Part shown: positions 7,632-15,704 of the stretch, one piece after another
How positions within the stretch are numbered: the stretch's first letter is position 1
Layout: every line of letters begins with the position of its first letter
NCBI GenBank assembly: GCA_947488295.1
Contig: CANKYU010000005.1
Location: forward strand, 186,001 to 250,000
Reading direction: 5' to 3'
From: an uncultured Anderseniella sp.
GTDB lineage: Bacteria; Pseudomonadota; Alphaproteobacteria; Rhizobiales; Aestuariivirgaceae
Length of the DNA: 64,000 nt
Notes under the pieces: model-generated
What the model was told of the DNA's origin: nothing
What the model saw: only the letters and a program-made list of their open reading frames with translations
Database searches by the model: none
Program-made: the position numbers and the translations under genes

Positions 7632-8555
7632 TCAGGTTGTCGATGTTCGCACGTTACAGGCCCCGGCTTCTCGTACCTTCCGGCTCAACATGTCCAGAAC
7701 CTCACGATCAACCCGATTTGTTGCACGGTTGAGGCAGGGTGGCGCTTCCCACGGAACGTAATTCCACTTCCACCAAATCCTGTTTCCGTTGTGATCCAAT
7801 ATCGGTTGGCAGTAATGAAGTATCGGAGCGTCCGGATCGTTTCTGTTTTCCCAGTTGTTGCAAAGCCCGATATTGTCTCGGGGGTGCATAACAAGTTCAT
7901 GCTTCGTCATGGCGGTTTGAAACGCTGGCATGTCTGACATCCAGTGACCGCTAACACCATTACTCAGGGCGATTCTGTAACCTTCCAGCGCAAAGTGTTC
8001 GATGTCGGTCACCATCTTCTTCAAGTCACCCGCCTTGATGGCGAATGGGTACATGACACAGTCGTTATCTGTTTCCGGACAGAGTTCCGGTTGGCTGGAT
8101 GAGCGCTCGCAGTACGGCTTTGAGTAACCAAACCATTTCTGACCGAACACAGTCCCGCGATCAAAGACTGGTGTCCAGGGTTTGCTGAAAACCATGTCTG
8201 GATCGAGGAAGACCAGCGTGTCGGTTGCTTGGAAGGTGAAGTGTTCGAATAGATGTTTAAGTGTGCCGGGCTTGTTCATCACTGGCCAGTAAACACGTCT
8301 CTTGAACGGGAAGATTGGTACATTCCAATGCCATACTTGAAAGTAGGGCCAATCAATTTTCGAGTAATCAGGGGTACAGATTGTCTTGGCCACCGTTGAG
8401 AAGGAATACCCTCTTTCAAGGTGGTATGGATCTTCTGAACACAAGCGAATGAGCTGACCCGGTTGGCCAGAATGCACAAAAGACCAGTCCAGCAGTTCCG
8501 CCTGCCACTCTTGATAGGGGCTATTGCTCATGCTGTATATTGTGAAGATATTCAT
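7632..8555 (-). CDS. Putative glycosyltransferase resembling plant hydroxyproline arabinosyltransferase / serine galactosyltransferase families
   Basis: 307 aa. HSGQPG (about 28-33) near the N-terminus, a GT-A type DxD in VFLDPDMVF (about 116-123), WMSDMPAF (about 205-212) and LHYCQP with a following Trp-rich WWKWNY resemble the layout of the HPAT/SERGT (GT95/GT96) transferases otherwise known mainly from plants and algae. I therefore call it a sugar transferase with moderate confidence; donor and acceptor are unknown. It has no signal peptide or membrane anchor. It is the first of a two-gene minus-strand unit with the GT8 gene, and probably works on the same glycan as that gene and the neighbouring sulfotransferase. 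The start at 8555 lacks a clear ribosome binding site. Confidence 0.6.
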   Translation of the reverse strand: MNIFTIYSMSNSPYQEWQAELLDWSFVHSGQPGQLIRLCSEDPYHLERGYSFSTVAKTICTPDYSKIDWPYFQVWHWNVPIFPFKRRVYWPVMNKPGTLKHLFEHFTFQATDTLVFLDPDMVFSKPWTPVFDRGTVFGQKWFGYSKPYCERSSSQPELCPETDNDCVMYPFAIKAGDLKKMVTDIEHFALEGYRIALSNGVSGHWMSDMPAFQTAMTKHELVMHPRDNIGLCNNWENRNDPDAPILHYCQPILDHNGNRIWWKWNYVPWEAPPCLNRATNRVDREVLDMLSRKVREAGACNVRTSTT

Positions 8556-8903
8556 TTATTATTATGTCAGATAATGGAAGCTCGGCTGAAATCAAAATAT
8601 ACCAGCTTCCTGACACAGCTGCTTCACGCAAACTCTGAGCCGGTAGGGTCAAACTATGATCCTGCTAACGGGAAAAGGGAAGTCAATCAAGACATCCAGG
8701 CATTGTGACGCGAAGATCACCTGTACTTTTTGCAGATCGCCTTGGCGGTGAGCGGAAAGAGGAAATAGAGCCCAGCCCAAACCAGAGGCGCGTTCATCTG
8801 AAACCCAGGAGGCAAGAGTATCTGCGTGATCCGGCCGCAACTTCCTGACTGTCAATCTCATGAGGTAAGATGAGCTTGTTGGAAAAGTGGTGAGGAGCGG
8901 GAT
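8556..8903. other. Non-coding stretch between divergent genes
   Basis: About 350 bp between the divergently transcribed glycosyltransferase gene (minus) and the small membrane protein gene at 8904. A 70-aa minus-strand frame (8649-8861) has no ribosome binding site and no recognisable family. I see no repeat or terminator here. Confidence 0.5.
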
Positions 8904-9179
8904 GTGGCCGACATGGACTTCAACGAAATAATGCCGTTCTTCTTGTTCTGGCTACTGTGGCTGTTGGCGGTGAATGAGCTGCGCAGACATTTTCGCCACG
9001 GTGTCATGACCGAGTATCTGCGCCGCAGTTCAGAGGATGATGATGAGCCGGCGACGAAAACCAGCACGCTTGCACAACATCCGATCAGTTATCGTTTGTT
9101 GTTTTTGCTCTACGCGTCAGCCGCCATTGCAATACCGGTCCTGACAGCGGTTGCGCTGTACAACAGATGGACAGGCTGA
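8904..9179 (+). CDS. Small membrane protein of unknown function
   Basis: 91 aa, GTG start chosen because GAGGAG (8892-8897) lies 6 nt upstream; the ATG at 8902 is out of frame and soon stops. Two hydrophobic segments, about residues 8-22 (MPFFLFWLLWLLAV) and 65-86 (YRLLFLLYASAAIAIPVLTAV), flank a charged cytoplasmic or periplasmic loop with an acidic SSEDDDE. It converges on ampG and ends 27 bp from its stop. No family recognised. Confidence 0.6.
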   Translation: MADMDFNEIMPFFLFWLLWLLAVNELRRHFRHGVMTEYLRRSSEDDDEPATKTSTLAQHPISYRLLFLLYASAAIAIPVLTAVALYNRWTG

Positions 9180-9206
9180 GCTTAACGGATTGCAGGATGC
9201 AATGCC

Positions 9207-10718
9207 TTATTCGTCGGGTATGGGCGCCAGCTTGCCGGCCCAGTACACCAGGATCAGAACCGGCAGGCCGAGCAGTGCGGTAATGATGAAGAAACCGGGA
9301 TATCCTGTCGCGGTAACGATTGATCCGGAATAGCCGGCAAGCGCCTTTGGCACCAGAAGCATGATCGAGCTGAACAGGGCATACTGGGTGGCGGTAAAGG
9401 TGATGCTGGTCAGGGCGGACAGGTAGGCCACGAATGAGGCAACCGCGAAACCGGCGGACAGATTGTCGGCGGTGATCACTGCGATCAGCAGGTTCACATT
9501 GGCGTCCTGGGTGGCCAGATAGGCAAACAGCAGGTTGCTTGCAGCGGCCAGCACGGCGCCGATGAACAGGCCCCGCATGACGCCGATGCGGCTGGCCAGA
9601 ATCCCGCCGAGAAATCCTCCGGCTATGGTGGCCACCAGACCGTAGAACTTTGAGTAGGTAGCAATTTGTGCGAGGTCGAAGCCCATCTCCAGATAGAACA
9701 CGTTGGCGACCGCGCCCATGACGATATCGGCAATCCGGTAGATGCCGATCAATGCCAGGATCACCACCGCCGCCTTGCCGTAGCGTGCGATGAAATCGGT
9801 AAACGGTTCCACGTAAGATTTGCGCGCCTCCGCTGCCGGCACAATCCGGAACCGGGCCAGGGCAAAAAGAACAACGCCGGCAGCGCCCAGGCTGATGAAC
9901 AGACGCGCCGTATTGTAGAAAAGCCTGGTGAAGGGGGCGAGGTCTTTGGGCGTGTCGGGAAGCAGGTTGAACATGGCAATCATGCCGGCAACACCGGCTA
10001 TGAACGCCAGAAACAGCTTCAGCTGAACCATCTTGTCCGTTGCCACGTCTCCGCCGACGCCGGGTTCCGGCGACAACAGCGTGGCAAGAACCCCGACCAG
10101 CATGAAACCGGCCATGACCCGATAGACTGTCTGCCAGGTGTCCGGGTCGTAGGTTTCAGCGCCCAGCCAGGCGGCAAACCACAACGACCCGGCTCCTGCG
10201 GTCAGCATGGCGACGCGGTATCCGGCCACGTAGGCCGCCGACAGAAACGCCTGCATGCGCGGCGGAGCGGACTCGATCCGGTAAGCGTCGATAACAATGT
10301 CCTGGGTTGCGCTGGTGAAACCAATCGCCACGGCGCCGATGGCGGTCCAGAAGAGCGAAGTCGCCGGATCGGTAGCGGCAGTGAACAGGAGGGCTGCCAT
10401 GATGCACAATTGCGAAACCAGCAGCCACGCGCGGCGGTGGCCGAAGCGCCGGGCAAGCACGGGCAGGGGAATCCGGTCGATGAGCGGAGACCATACAAAC
10501 TTGAAACCGTAGGCAATGCCGGCCCAGCTGAAAAACGTCACGACGTCACGCTGGACACCAGCCTTAATCAGCCACACCGACAAGGTGGAGAACACCAGCA
10601 GGATGGGCAGGCCGGATGAAAAGCCCAGCAGCAACATGCGCAGTGAGCGGCCACTCAGCAGGAGGGCCAGCGTTTCCTGCCAGCTGTCTGTCTTGGCGAC
10701 GGTGTCAGCCTGCATCAA
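9207..10718 (-). CDS. ampG: AmpG-type muropeptide permease (MFS transporter)
   Basis: 503 aa, hydrophobic throughout with 12-14 membrane segments. The N-terminal LLLGFSSGLPILLVFSTLSVWL, KFVWSPLIDRI and RRFGHRRAW segments are typical of AmpG, which imports anhydro-muropeptides (GlcNAc-anhydroMurNAc peptides) from the periplasm for cell wall recycling and, in many bacteria, for beta-lactamase induction. Length matches the family. No ampC/ampR partner is in the window. It is transcribed alone on the minus strand. Confidence 0.9.
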   Translation of the reverse strand: MMQADTVAKTDSWQETLALLLSGRSLRMLLLGFSSGLPILLVFSTLSVWLIKAGVQRDVVTFFSWAGIAYGFKFVWSPLIDRIPLPVLARRFGHRRAWLLVSQLCIMAALLFTAATDPATSLFWTAIGAVAIGFTSATQDIVIDAYRIESAPPRMQAFLSAAYVAGYRVAMLTAGAGSLWFAAWLGAETYDPDTWQTVYRVMAGFMLVGVLATLLSPEPGVGGDVATDKMVQLKLFLAFIAGVAGMIAMFNLLPDTPKDLAPFTRLFYNTARLFISLGAAGVVLFALARFRIVPAAEARKSYVEPFTDFIARYGKAAVVILALIGIYRIADIVMGAVANVFYLEMGFDLAQIATYSKFYGLVATIAGGFLGGILASRIGVMRGLFIGAVLAAASNLLFAYLATQDANVNLLIAVITADNLSAGFAVASFVAYLSALTSITFTATQYALFSSIMLLVPKALAGYSGSIVTATGYPGFFIITALLGLPVLILVYWAGKLAPIPDE

Positions 10719-11445
10719 AAATTCCCGGATGTTGTTGTGAATCCGTCATTCGACAGATCTCGCTATGATTCTGTGCGCCGCGCGACAGTGGCATAGGCAA
10801 GTGCCGTTTTCCAGTGGAACGGGCGTGCCGGAAGCCTCGGCGCCGTCCGTGGGTCCGGGGCCGTTCTGGTCATGAGATTCCTTGCACTGCCACAGGTTCC
10901 GGACGGTGTCGGCACATCTTACAATCGCCATTCTCTGGCCAAATGTGAAAACTTGTGTGTCTGGATTCTGACACACCTGCGCTAACAGATTGATTGGGCT
11001 GGGAATCCTGTGTCAGTGCAAGATTTCCCGGGCGCGCGCCCTGTTAACCCTGACGGAAAAGTCCGTCTGCGTCATCGTAAGTCCGCCCCTATTTGAACAC
11101 AATTTCACCCAATTCTCTTCCTGATTACATCGAACTCGATGCCTAGAGTTAGTGTGTTAGTTGACGACAAAGGGACGGCCTTTGTGATGCGTAAGTGTTT
11201 AGCCGCTTACCCAGCACGCCGGTTCAATACCGGGTGGAGGGGCAATATGACTGGTGTGTATCGTGCAGTAACTGCTGCGCTGTTTTCATATCCACACGTC
11301 GATGCCGGATCACGGGGCGCTTTTCGATCAATTCATTCGCGAGGGTGAGGGAACTTCGAAAACACACATAAAGACCGTGAGAGTCGTGTGGAACTACCGT
11401 TGAGCTGATCCAGCGGGATCGTGAGCGGAACAGGGGAATAGCGTT
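10719..11445. other. 727-bp intergenic region between divergent ampG and the 11446 gene
   Basis: No convincing gene. Short frames here lack ribosome binding sites and coding-like composition. A perfect 6-bp hairpin with AAAG loop lies at 11052-11067. The 12-mer GTGTGTTAGTTG at about 11152 recurs downstream of the 11446 gene at about 12594, so the two copies bracket that gene; this may be chance. The region must hold the promoters for both divergent genes and is long enough for a small RNA, but none can be recognised. Confidence 0.5.
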
Positions 11446-12546
11446 ATGAGTAGCAATGCAGACGACAACCGAAGTGGGTTCAAAAACAGCCGGATTGATT
11501 TGAGCCAACTCGGTGATGATGGCTGGAGCAGGCCGTTGAGCGGTATCCCGGCAAATCCCGGCCCTCGAAGAAAGGTGACCGCTGCCACGGCGAGTGCGGC
11601 CAGCCGGGGAAAACACCTTGATGAGTTGTTTGAAAGCCGAGTGCACGCGGCCACCGCGCGGCGAGCGGTAAAACAGAACAGGGGCCAGAACCGTGTCTGG
11701 CTTTTTGCCGGCGGCCTTTTCATGGCAAGTGTAGGTGGCATCGCAGCGGCCTATTATCTGGTCGGCCCACCCATGGCCATGTCGGCTCAAGGTACGAGTG
11801 GTGTGGAGTATCAGGCAGCGCAAACTTCTTCTCTTGAGGTTGACAGCAGCGTTGCAGCGACGAGTTCTCATTTCCAGGGTGTGCCGGTGTCGGCAACCAT
11901 GCCCGGCAGCACAACAGACTATTCATCCGAAACTCCAGTTATGGTTCTGCCTCCTGCCGATGTTCAGGTAGAAGCTGCTGACAAACCTGTTGCCCCGGCT
12001 GTTTCGGAACATTTTGCTGCAACTGAGCCTGTCGCAGCAGTTCCTGCCACGACAGAGACCGAAGCTACGGTGACTGATGCTGCGGAGATCCCGATTGCGG
12101 ACCAAAGGCAGCTTGAGGCAACGGCAGTGGAATCGCCGGAAGACACAACGATAGACCAGGCACAGGTTGCGGAAACGGCACAATCGGCTGAAACCGAGCG
12201 GATGGTGCGCATTGAACCGACGGCTGTGTCGGAAGAGATTGAAACGAAGACCAATGTGAATACGGCCACAAAACCAGCTGCGCCCGGCGCGACGGGTGGA
12301 CAGTGGGTCGCCCTGCCGACGGAACCAGCACCTGCGGCCTCGCCGATTGAAACGGCGGCGGCCGAACAGCAGTCGGGCGAAACGGGACCGGTTGCAGGTC
12401 CTGCCAAGTCACAACAGGAGTTGTTCAAGGAGTTTCAGGCGTATCTTGAAATTACTGGGCATAAGACATCCGGCAACAATGAAGGGCAGCAAGAGCTGTT
12501 CAACAAGTTCATCAGGTGGAGTGTTGAAGCCCCGAAAGGAAACTGA
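11446..12546 (+). CDS. Membrane-anchored low-complexity protein with C-terminal tandem LFxxFxxW motif
   Basis: 366 aa, good RBS (AGGGGA) 8 nt before ATG. It has a cytoplasmic basic N-terminus (about 1-85), one membrane helix (about 86-107, LFAGGLFMASVGGIAAAYYLV), then about 200 residues of Ala/Glu/Thr/Pro-rich, probably disordered, periplasmic linker. The last 46 residues carry two copies of a short motif: QQELFKEFQAY and QQELFNKFIRW. The architecture resembles TonB-like or septal anchors with an extended periplasmic arm, but no TonB or SPOR domain is visible. The same C-terminal motif occurs in the small exported protein at 14137 and the TAXI protein at 22190. The function is unknown. A strong bidirectional terminator follows. 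Confidence 0.75.
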   Translation: MSSNADDNRSGFKNSRIDLSQLGDDGWSRPLSGIPANPGPRRKVTAATASAASRGKHLDELFESRVHAATARRAVKQNRGQNRVWLFAGGLFMASVGGIAAAYYLVGPPMAMSAQGTSGVEYQAAQTSSLEVDSSVAATSSHFQGVPVSATMPGSTTDYSSETPVMVLPPADVQVEAADKPVAPAVSEHFAATEPVAAVPATTETEATVTDAAEIPIADQRQLEATAVESPEDTTIDQAQVAETAQSAETERMVRIEPTAVSEEIETKTNVNTATKPAAPGATGGQWVALPTEPAPAASPIETAAAEQQSGETGPVAGPAKSQQELFKEFQAYLEITGHKTSGNNEGQQELFNKFIRWSVEAPKGN

Positions 12547-12619
12547 GCCTGTCCCGGTCTTCCGGCTATGACGAATGATGGCGACCAAAAAAGTGTGTTA
12601 GTTGCGTTTCAAAAGAGTT

Positions 12620-12661
12620 AGAGCGCGGTTTTGATGTCCTCAAAACCGCGCTCTTGATTTT
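12620..12661 (+). terminator. Strong bidirectional intrinsic terminator
   Basis: A perfect 15-bp stem (12620-12634 with 12640-12654), 5-nt loop, then TTGATTTTT on the plus strand and an A-rich stretch (AAAAGAG) on the other side. It sits between the convergent genes ending at 12546 (+) and 12682 (-) and can stop transcription from both. Confidence 0.85.
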
Positions 12662-12681
12662 TCAGCAGATTATGTCGCGGT

Positions 12682-13773
12682 CTACTTCGTCTTGGCGCGG
12701 TGCTCCGCCAACTGCCGGGTCACGATCCGGAACCATTCGCCTGAGTCCTTCAACTTGGTGATGCCGCTGTCGAGCGCCGCAAGATACTGCTTCGCATTCG
12801 GGTTGGTCTTGGCTATGACTGCGTGCATGGTTGCCACGTAGGACAGGTGATCCTGAAACTTGACCTTGTCCTTGGCGCCGAGTTTCGCAATGGCACCTTC
12901 GGCCACGTCGGATGCCAGCACAACACCATCATATTTGCCGGAAAGCAGACCTTCGAAACATCCGTCGGGGCTGTTTTCGCGGGTGAACTTGATATTGGGT
13001 TCAACCAGACCGTACTCTTCCATCATGAAGGTGGCGTAACCGGCCGGGCGGCACAGATGCAGACCGAACAGGTCCTTGTGGCTGGCAGGACGCGGATGAG
13101 CGGCACGGGTGTAGTAACCGACGATCTGTTCGAACAGGGGCTGTGACCAGTCCAGGTTGTTGCAACGGAATTTTGAACCGTCGCCCAGCTTGTCGACCAC
13201 GTCACAGTTGGGCCGGAACCAGACCAGGCTGAAATCATAGGCATGGTCGGAGATCAGCGGTTGCAGGTGAGCCCCCCAATCATTGATGAAGTCGATCTTG
13301 TAGGCTGGTTTGCCGTCAGCCAGCGACATAGCCACATTTGCCACTTCGGTGATCATGCCGCCCTGGGCCTGGTCTTCATTGGTGAAGGGTGCCCAGTCAG
13401 TGCCGACGACGAAGCGAATTTCACGTGGCTTCGGCGGCGGCAATGCTTCTGTTGTTGATGCCTGGCGAAGCACTGACGTATTGGCGGTGGACGGCGATAC
13501 ATTGTCCAGGCAGGGAATATTGAGAATAGAGCCTTCCTGAATGAAGGATGGATTTGGACCTATCACGCTGGAATTGACACTGTATATGAGCTGGAAGCTG
13601 GCGGCATCGCGATAAGCCCGCTGGGCGATCTGGCTGAGACTGTCACCGCGCACAATCCGGTACGGTTCGCCGCAGGTTATGGATTGCGCCGAAGCTGGTG
13701 TCGGGCTGAGCGCCGTACCGGTGGACAATATGCCGGCAACGGCAAATGCTGAAAACAGGTTTAGTAGTTTCAT
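12682..13773 (-). CDS. Exported LysM domain fused to a family 3 solute-binding domain
   Basis: 363 aa. The Sec signal peptide ends around residue 29 (PASAQ). A LysM domain follows (about 38-90; YRIVRGDSLSQIAQRAYRD ... QEGSILNIPC). After a Pro-rich linker, a SBP_bac_3-type domain (about 115-355) begins RFVVGTDWAPFTNED and contains DGVVLASDVAEGAI. Family 3 proteins bind amino acids or similar; LysM binds peptidoglycan. The fusion implies a receptor held at the cell wall rather than a freely diffusing transport protein. No ABC permease is adjacent, so sensing or a non-transport role is plausible. Good RBS (GGAG). Neighbours on both sides encode other exported proteins of unknown role. Confidence 0.82.
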   Translation of the reverse strand: MKLLNLFSAFAVAGILSTGTALSPTPASAQSITCGEPYRIVRGDSLSQIAQRAYRDAASFQLIYSVNSSVIGPNPSFIQEGSILNIPCLDNVSPSTANTSVLRQASTTEALPPPKPREIRFVVGTDWAPFTNEDQAQGGMITEVANVAMSLADGKPAYKIDFINDWGAHLQPLISDHAYDFSLVWFRPNCDVVDKLGDGSKFRCNNLDWSQPLFEQIVGYYTRAAHPRPASHKDLFGLHLCRPAGYATFMMEEYGLVEPNIKFTRENSPDGCFEGLLSGKYDGVVLASDVAEGAIAKLGAKDKVKFQDHLSYVATMHAVIAKTNPNAKQYLAALDSGITKLKDSGEWFRIVTRQLAEHRAKTK

Positions 13774-14136
13774 GGTTTTCTCCAGAAGTCGAAATCAGAT
13801 GAGGTGTCTTGAAACGAATTTGTCGAATGTGCGGGGCTTGAGTGTGCAAGAAAGTTTTCCTGGTGACGCCACAGGGCCAATGCATTTTCCTTACGGTGAA
13901 GGGTCGACGAACGCTAGCGTCTCATCGGTCAACGAGACGGGTAGGAGCGTATTCTCAGGTGAATATCATGCGGGCCAGACGCCACTGAGGTGTGGTTCGT
14001 TGCCTTGCCTCGTGCCGAGACCTGATGTGTCATCGCATTGGTGGTTTTTCCTGCCGTACCCTCTTTTCTCGCCGTCCCGTGTTTTATTGTTTGTGTGCCA
14101 TGGTCACCGGTTGAACCGGACCAACGGCAATATCAT
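13774..14136. other. Non-coding stretch
   Basis: 363 bp upstream of the LysM/solute-binding gene (minus strand) and downstream of the 14137 gene. No credible frame, terminator or repeat. It probably holds the promoter of the 12682 gene. Confidence 0.5.
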
Positions 14137-14514
14137 TTAGTTCGCAGCATTCTTTTTGCGCCATTCGAGAAATTCCTGGAAATCCTCGTTGTTCTTGCGC
14201 CATTCGAGAAAGGCGCGGAACAGCTCCAGTTGCTCATCCTGGCTGAGTTCTGTTGTCTGGGGCTGAGCCGCCGGAGCCGCCGCCGGTGACAAGTCAGGGC
14301 ACCCGGCGCCTTCACAACGGACATCTGCTACGGGGATCTTGATCTGGCCGACGGAGGTGGCGACAACATACATGCCGTTGTCCATCTTGAGCAGGTCGCC
14401 CTCAATCCGGGTATACCCGTCATTTGAAATGAGCACGACAGCCTCGGCGTTCGCGACTGTACCGAAGGCCATTACGCCTACAATGAAAAATGACAATATG
14501 GCCGCACGCCGCAT
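14137..14514 (-). CDS. Small exported protein with C-terminal tandem LFxxFxxW motif
   Basis: 125 aa, strong RBS (GGGGAG, 6 nt spacing). The signal peptide is cleaved after about residue 23 (ANA|EA). The mature part begins with a compact beta-rich module (about 26-72; VVLISNDGYTRIEGDLL ... DVRCEGAGCP) with two cysteines. From memory it resembles the short module found at the N-terminus of larger alphaproteobacterial periplasmic substrate-binding/OmpA proteins. After an Ala/Pro/Gln linker come two motif copies at the C-terminus: LELFRAFLEW and EDFQEFLEW. Here the module stands alone. It probably acts in the periplasm; the function is unknown. Confidence 0.7.
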   Translation of the reverse strand: MRRAAILSFFIVGVMAFGTVANAEAVVLISNDGYTRIEGDLLKMDNGMYVVATSVGQIKIPVADVRCEGAGCPDLSPAAAPAAQPQTTELSQDEQLELFRAFLEWRKNNEDFQEFLEWRKKNAAN

Positions 14515-14883
14515 CTTGATCTCCCCTGATCGAAGACTATCCCGTCAGCGCAAAACACCCGTCAAAAGGTACCGCATCGTACCAGTCAACAGCGTAACAG
14601 GATCGCTTGATCACCAACCGCCACGCAAGCTCTTCGAATAGACATATTCAGCTCACAGAAAGGTCTTTGTTACATCGAAATATGTCGAAAATGAGCGTGG
14701 GAGCAGACCTCTTCGGTATCTCTGTGCGGCTGCGTCGGAGGATTGAAATCGGAATTCCCGATTTGGCACAAATACAAGTCCGGAAAACCGGCAATTGATC
14801 CCGGCGGACAGATCAAAGTGGCTTGTGATCGAGGTGACGGCAATAATGCAGAGCGACCAGAAAACCTGCTATCGAACGCACTT
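14515..14883. other. Non-coding stretch at the end of the TRAP operon
   Basis: 369 bp between the start of the 14137 gene and the stop of the alpha/beta hydrolase, both on the minus strand. No credible gene and no T-run terminator seen. It should contain the 14137 promoter. Confidence 0.45.
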
Positions 14884-15693
14884 TCAGGACTGTCGCAGGC
14901 AAAACGCAGCTATTTCCAGGTAGGCCTGATCGGTCTCGTGAATGAAGTTGTGGCTGCCGGCGATCTTGACGAGCGTACAGTCCCTTATCTGTTCAGCCAT
15001 TCTGTCTTGCGCGGGCAGGGGGGCCTGGCCGTCGTGCAGGCCGGCCAGCACCAGCGTCGGTGCTGTAATCAGATGCAGTCTCGAATAGGCATCATGAGTG
15101 GAGCGAGCCAGCAACTGCGCTGTGAACGCTTCACGTGCGCCTGGCTCGTCAGCGAATTGCGCCTGTCTTCTGGCGCGCTCGGCAACACGGTTAGCCGCGG
15201 CATCGGAATTGGCTGCCTGCCATTGCGGTGTGAAGCGGGTGTCGGCAATTTCGAGGCCGCGACGCGCCCGGTCCAGCGGGTCAAGCTGCAACAGATCATG
15301 AAGTGGGTAGGAAGAACCACCGCGGCCCCCGGGCGTGGTTGCCGCCAGTACAAGCGATGAGACTTTTTCAGGCGACCGGATGGCCAGTTCCTGAGCCACC
15401 ATGCCGCCGAACGAATATCCCACTACATGTGCCCGGAGCCAGCCCATTGCAGAGATGAGGTGTGATGCGTCTTGCGCGTACTGGGCCATTGAGTAGGGGC
15501 CGCGTGGTTTTCCGGATTGTCCCATGCCACGCTGGTCGTACAGAACGAAATCGAACTGTTGCGGCAGAATCGAGCCGAGTGGGTTGGGTTGTTGGCGCAT
15601 GTCCCAGCCGGTGCCGCCAATGAACAGCATTGGCGCACCTGATCCGGCCTGCTGGAAGCAGACATTGATTCCATTGATTTCGATGAGTGGCAT
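14884..15693 (-). CDS. Alpha/beta hydrolase
   Basis: 269 aa from the ATG at 15693; a TTG at 15708 overlapping the upstream stop (TTGA) is an alternative. Canonical alpha/beta fold: oxyanion region GGTGWD (about 26-31), YDQRGMGQS (about 52-60), nucleophile elbow GYSFGG with S94, C-terminal acid LAGLHDGQ, and catalytic His in GSHNFIHE. It resembles 3-oxoadipate enol-lactonase/carboxylesterase-type enzymes. As last gene of the LacI-TRAP operon it probably hydrolyses an ester or lactone related to the imported acid; this is inferred from context. Confidence 0.82.
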   Translation of the reverse strand: MPLIEINGINVCFQQAGSGAPMLFIGGTGWDMRQQPNPLGSILPQQFDFVLYDQRGMGQSGKPRGPYSMAQYAQDASHLISAMGWLRAHVVGYSFGGMVAQELAIRSPEKVSSLVLAATTPGGRGGSSYPLHDLLQLDPLDRARRGLEIADTRFTPQWQAANSDAAANRVAERARRQAQFADEPGAREAFTAQLLARSTHDAYSRLHLITAPTLVLAGLHDGQAPLPAQDRMAEQIRDCTLVKIAGSHNFIHETDQAYLEIAAFCLRQS

Positions 15694-15704
15694 GTGGCCG
15701 CGGT

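Noticed and set aside
8649..8861. 70-aa minus-strand frame between divergent genes
   Set aside because: No ribosome binding site or recognisable family; treated as non-coding.
9666..10619. 317-aa frame opposite ampG
   Set aside because: Antisense shadow of AmpG, rich in His/Gln/Gly/Arg as expected for the complement of membrane-protein codons.
11152..12605. Two copies of GTGTGTTAGTTG flanking the 11446 gene as insertion repeats
   Set aside because: Only 12 bases, no further similarity around them, and no mobile gene between; probably chance.
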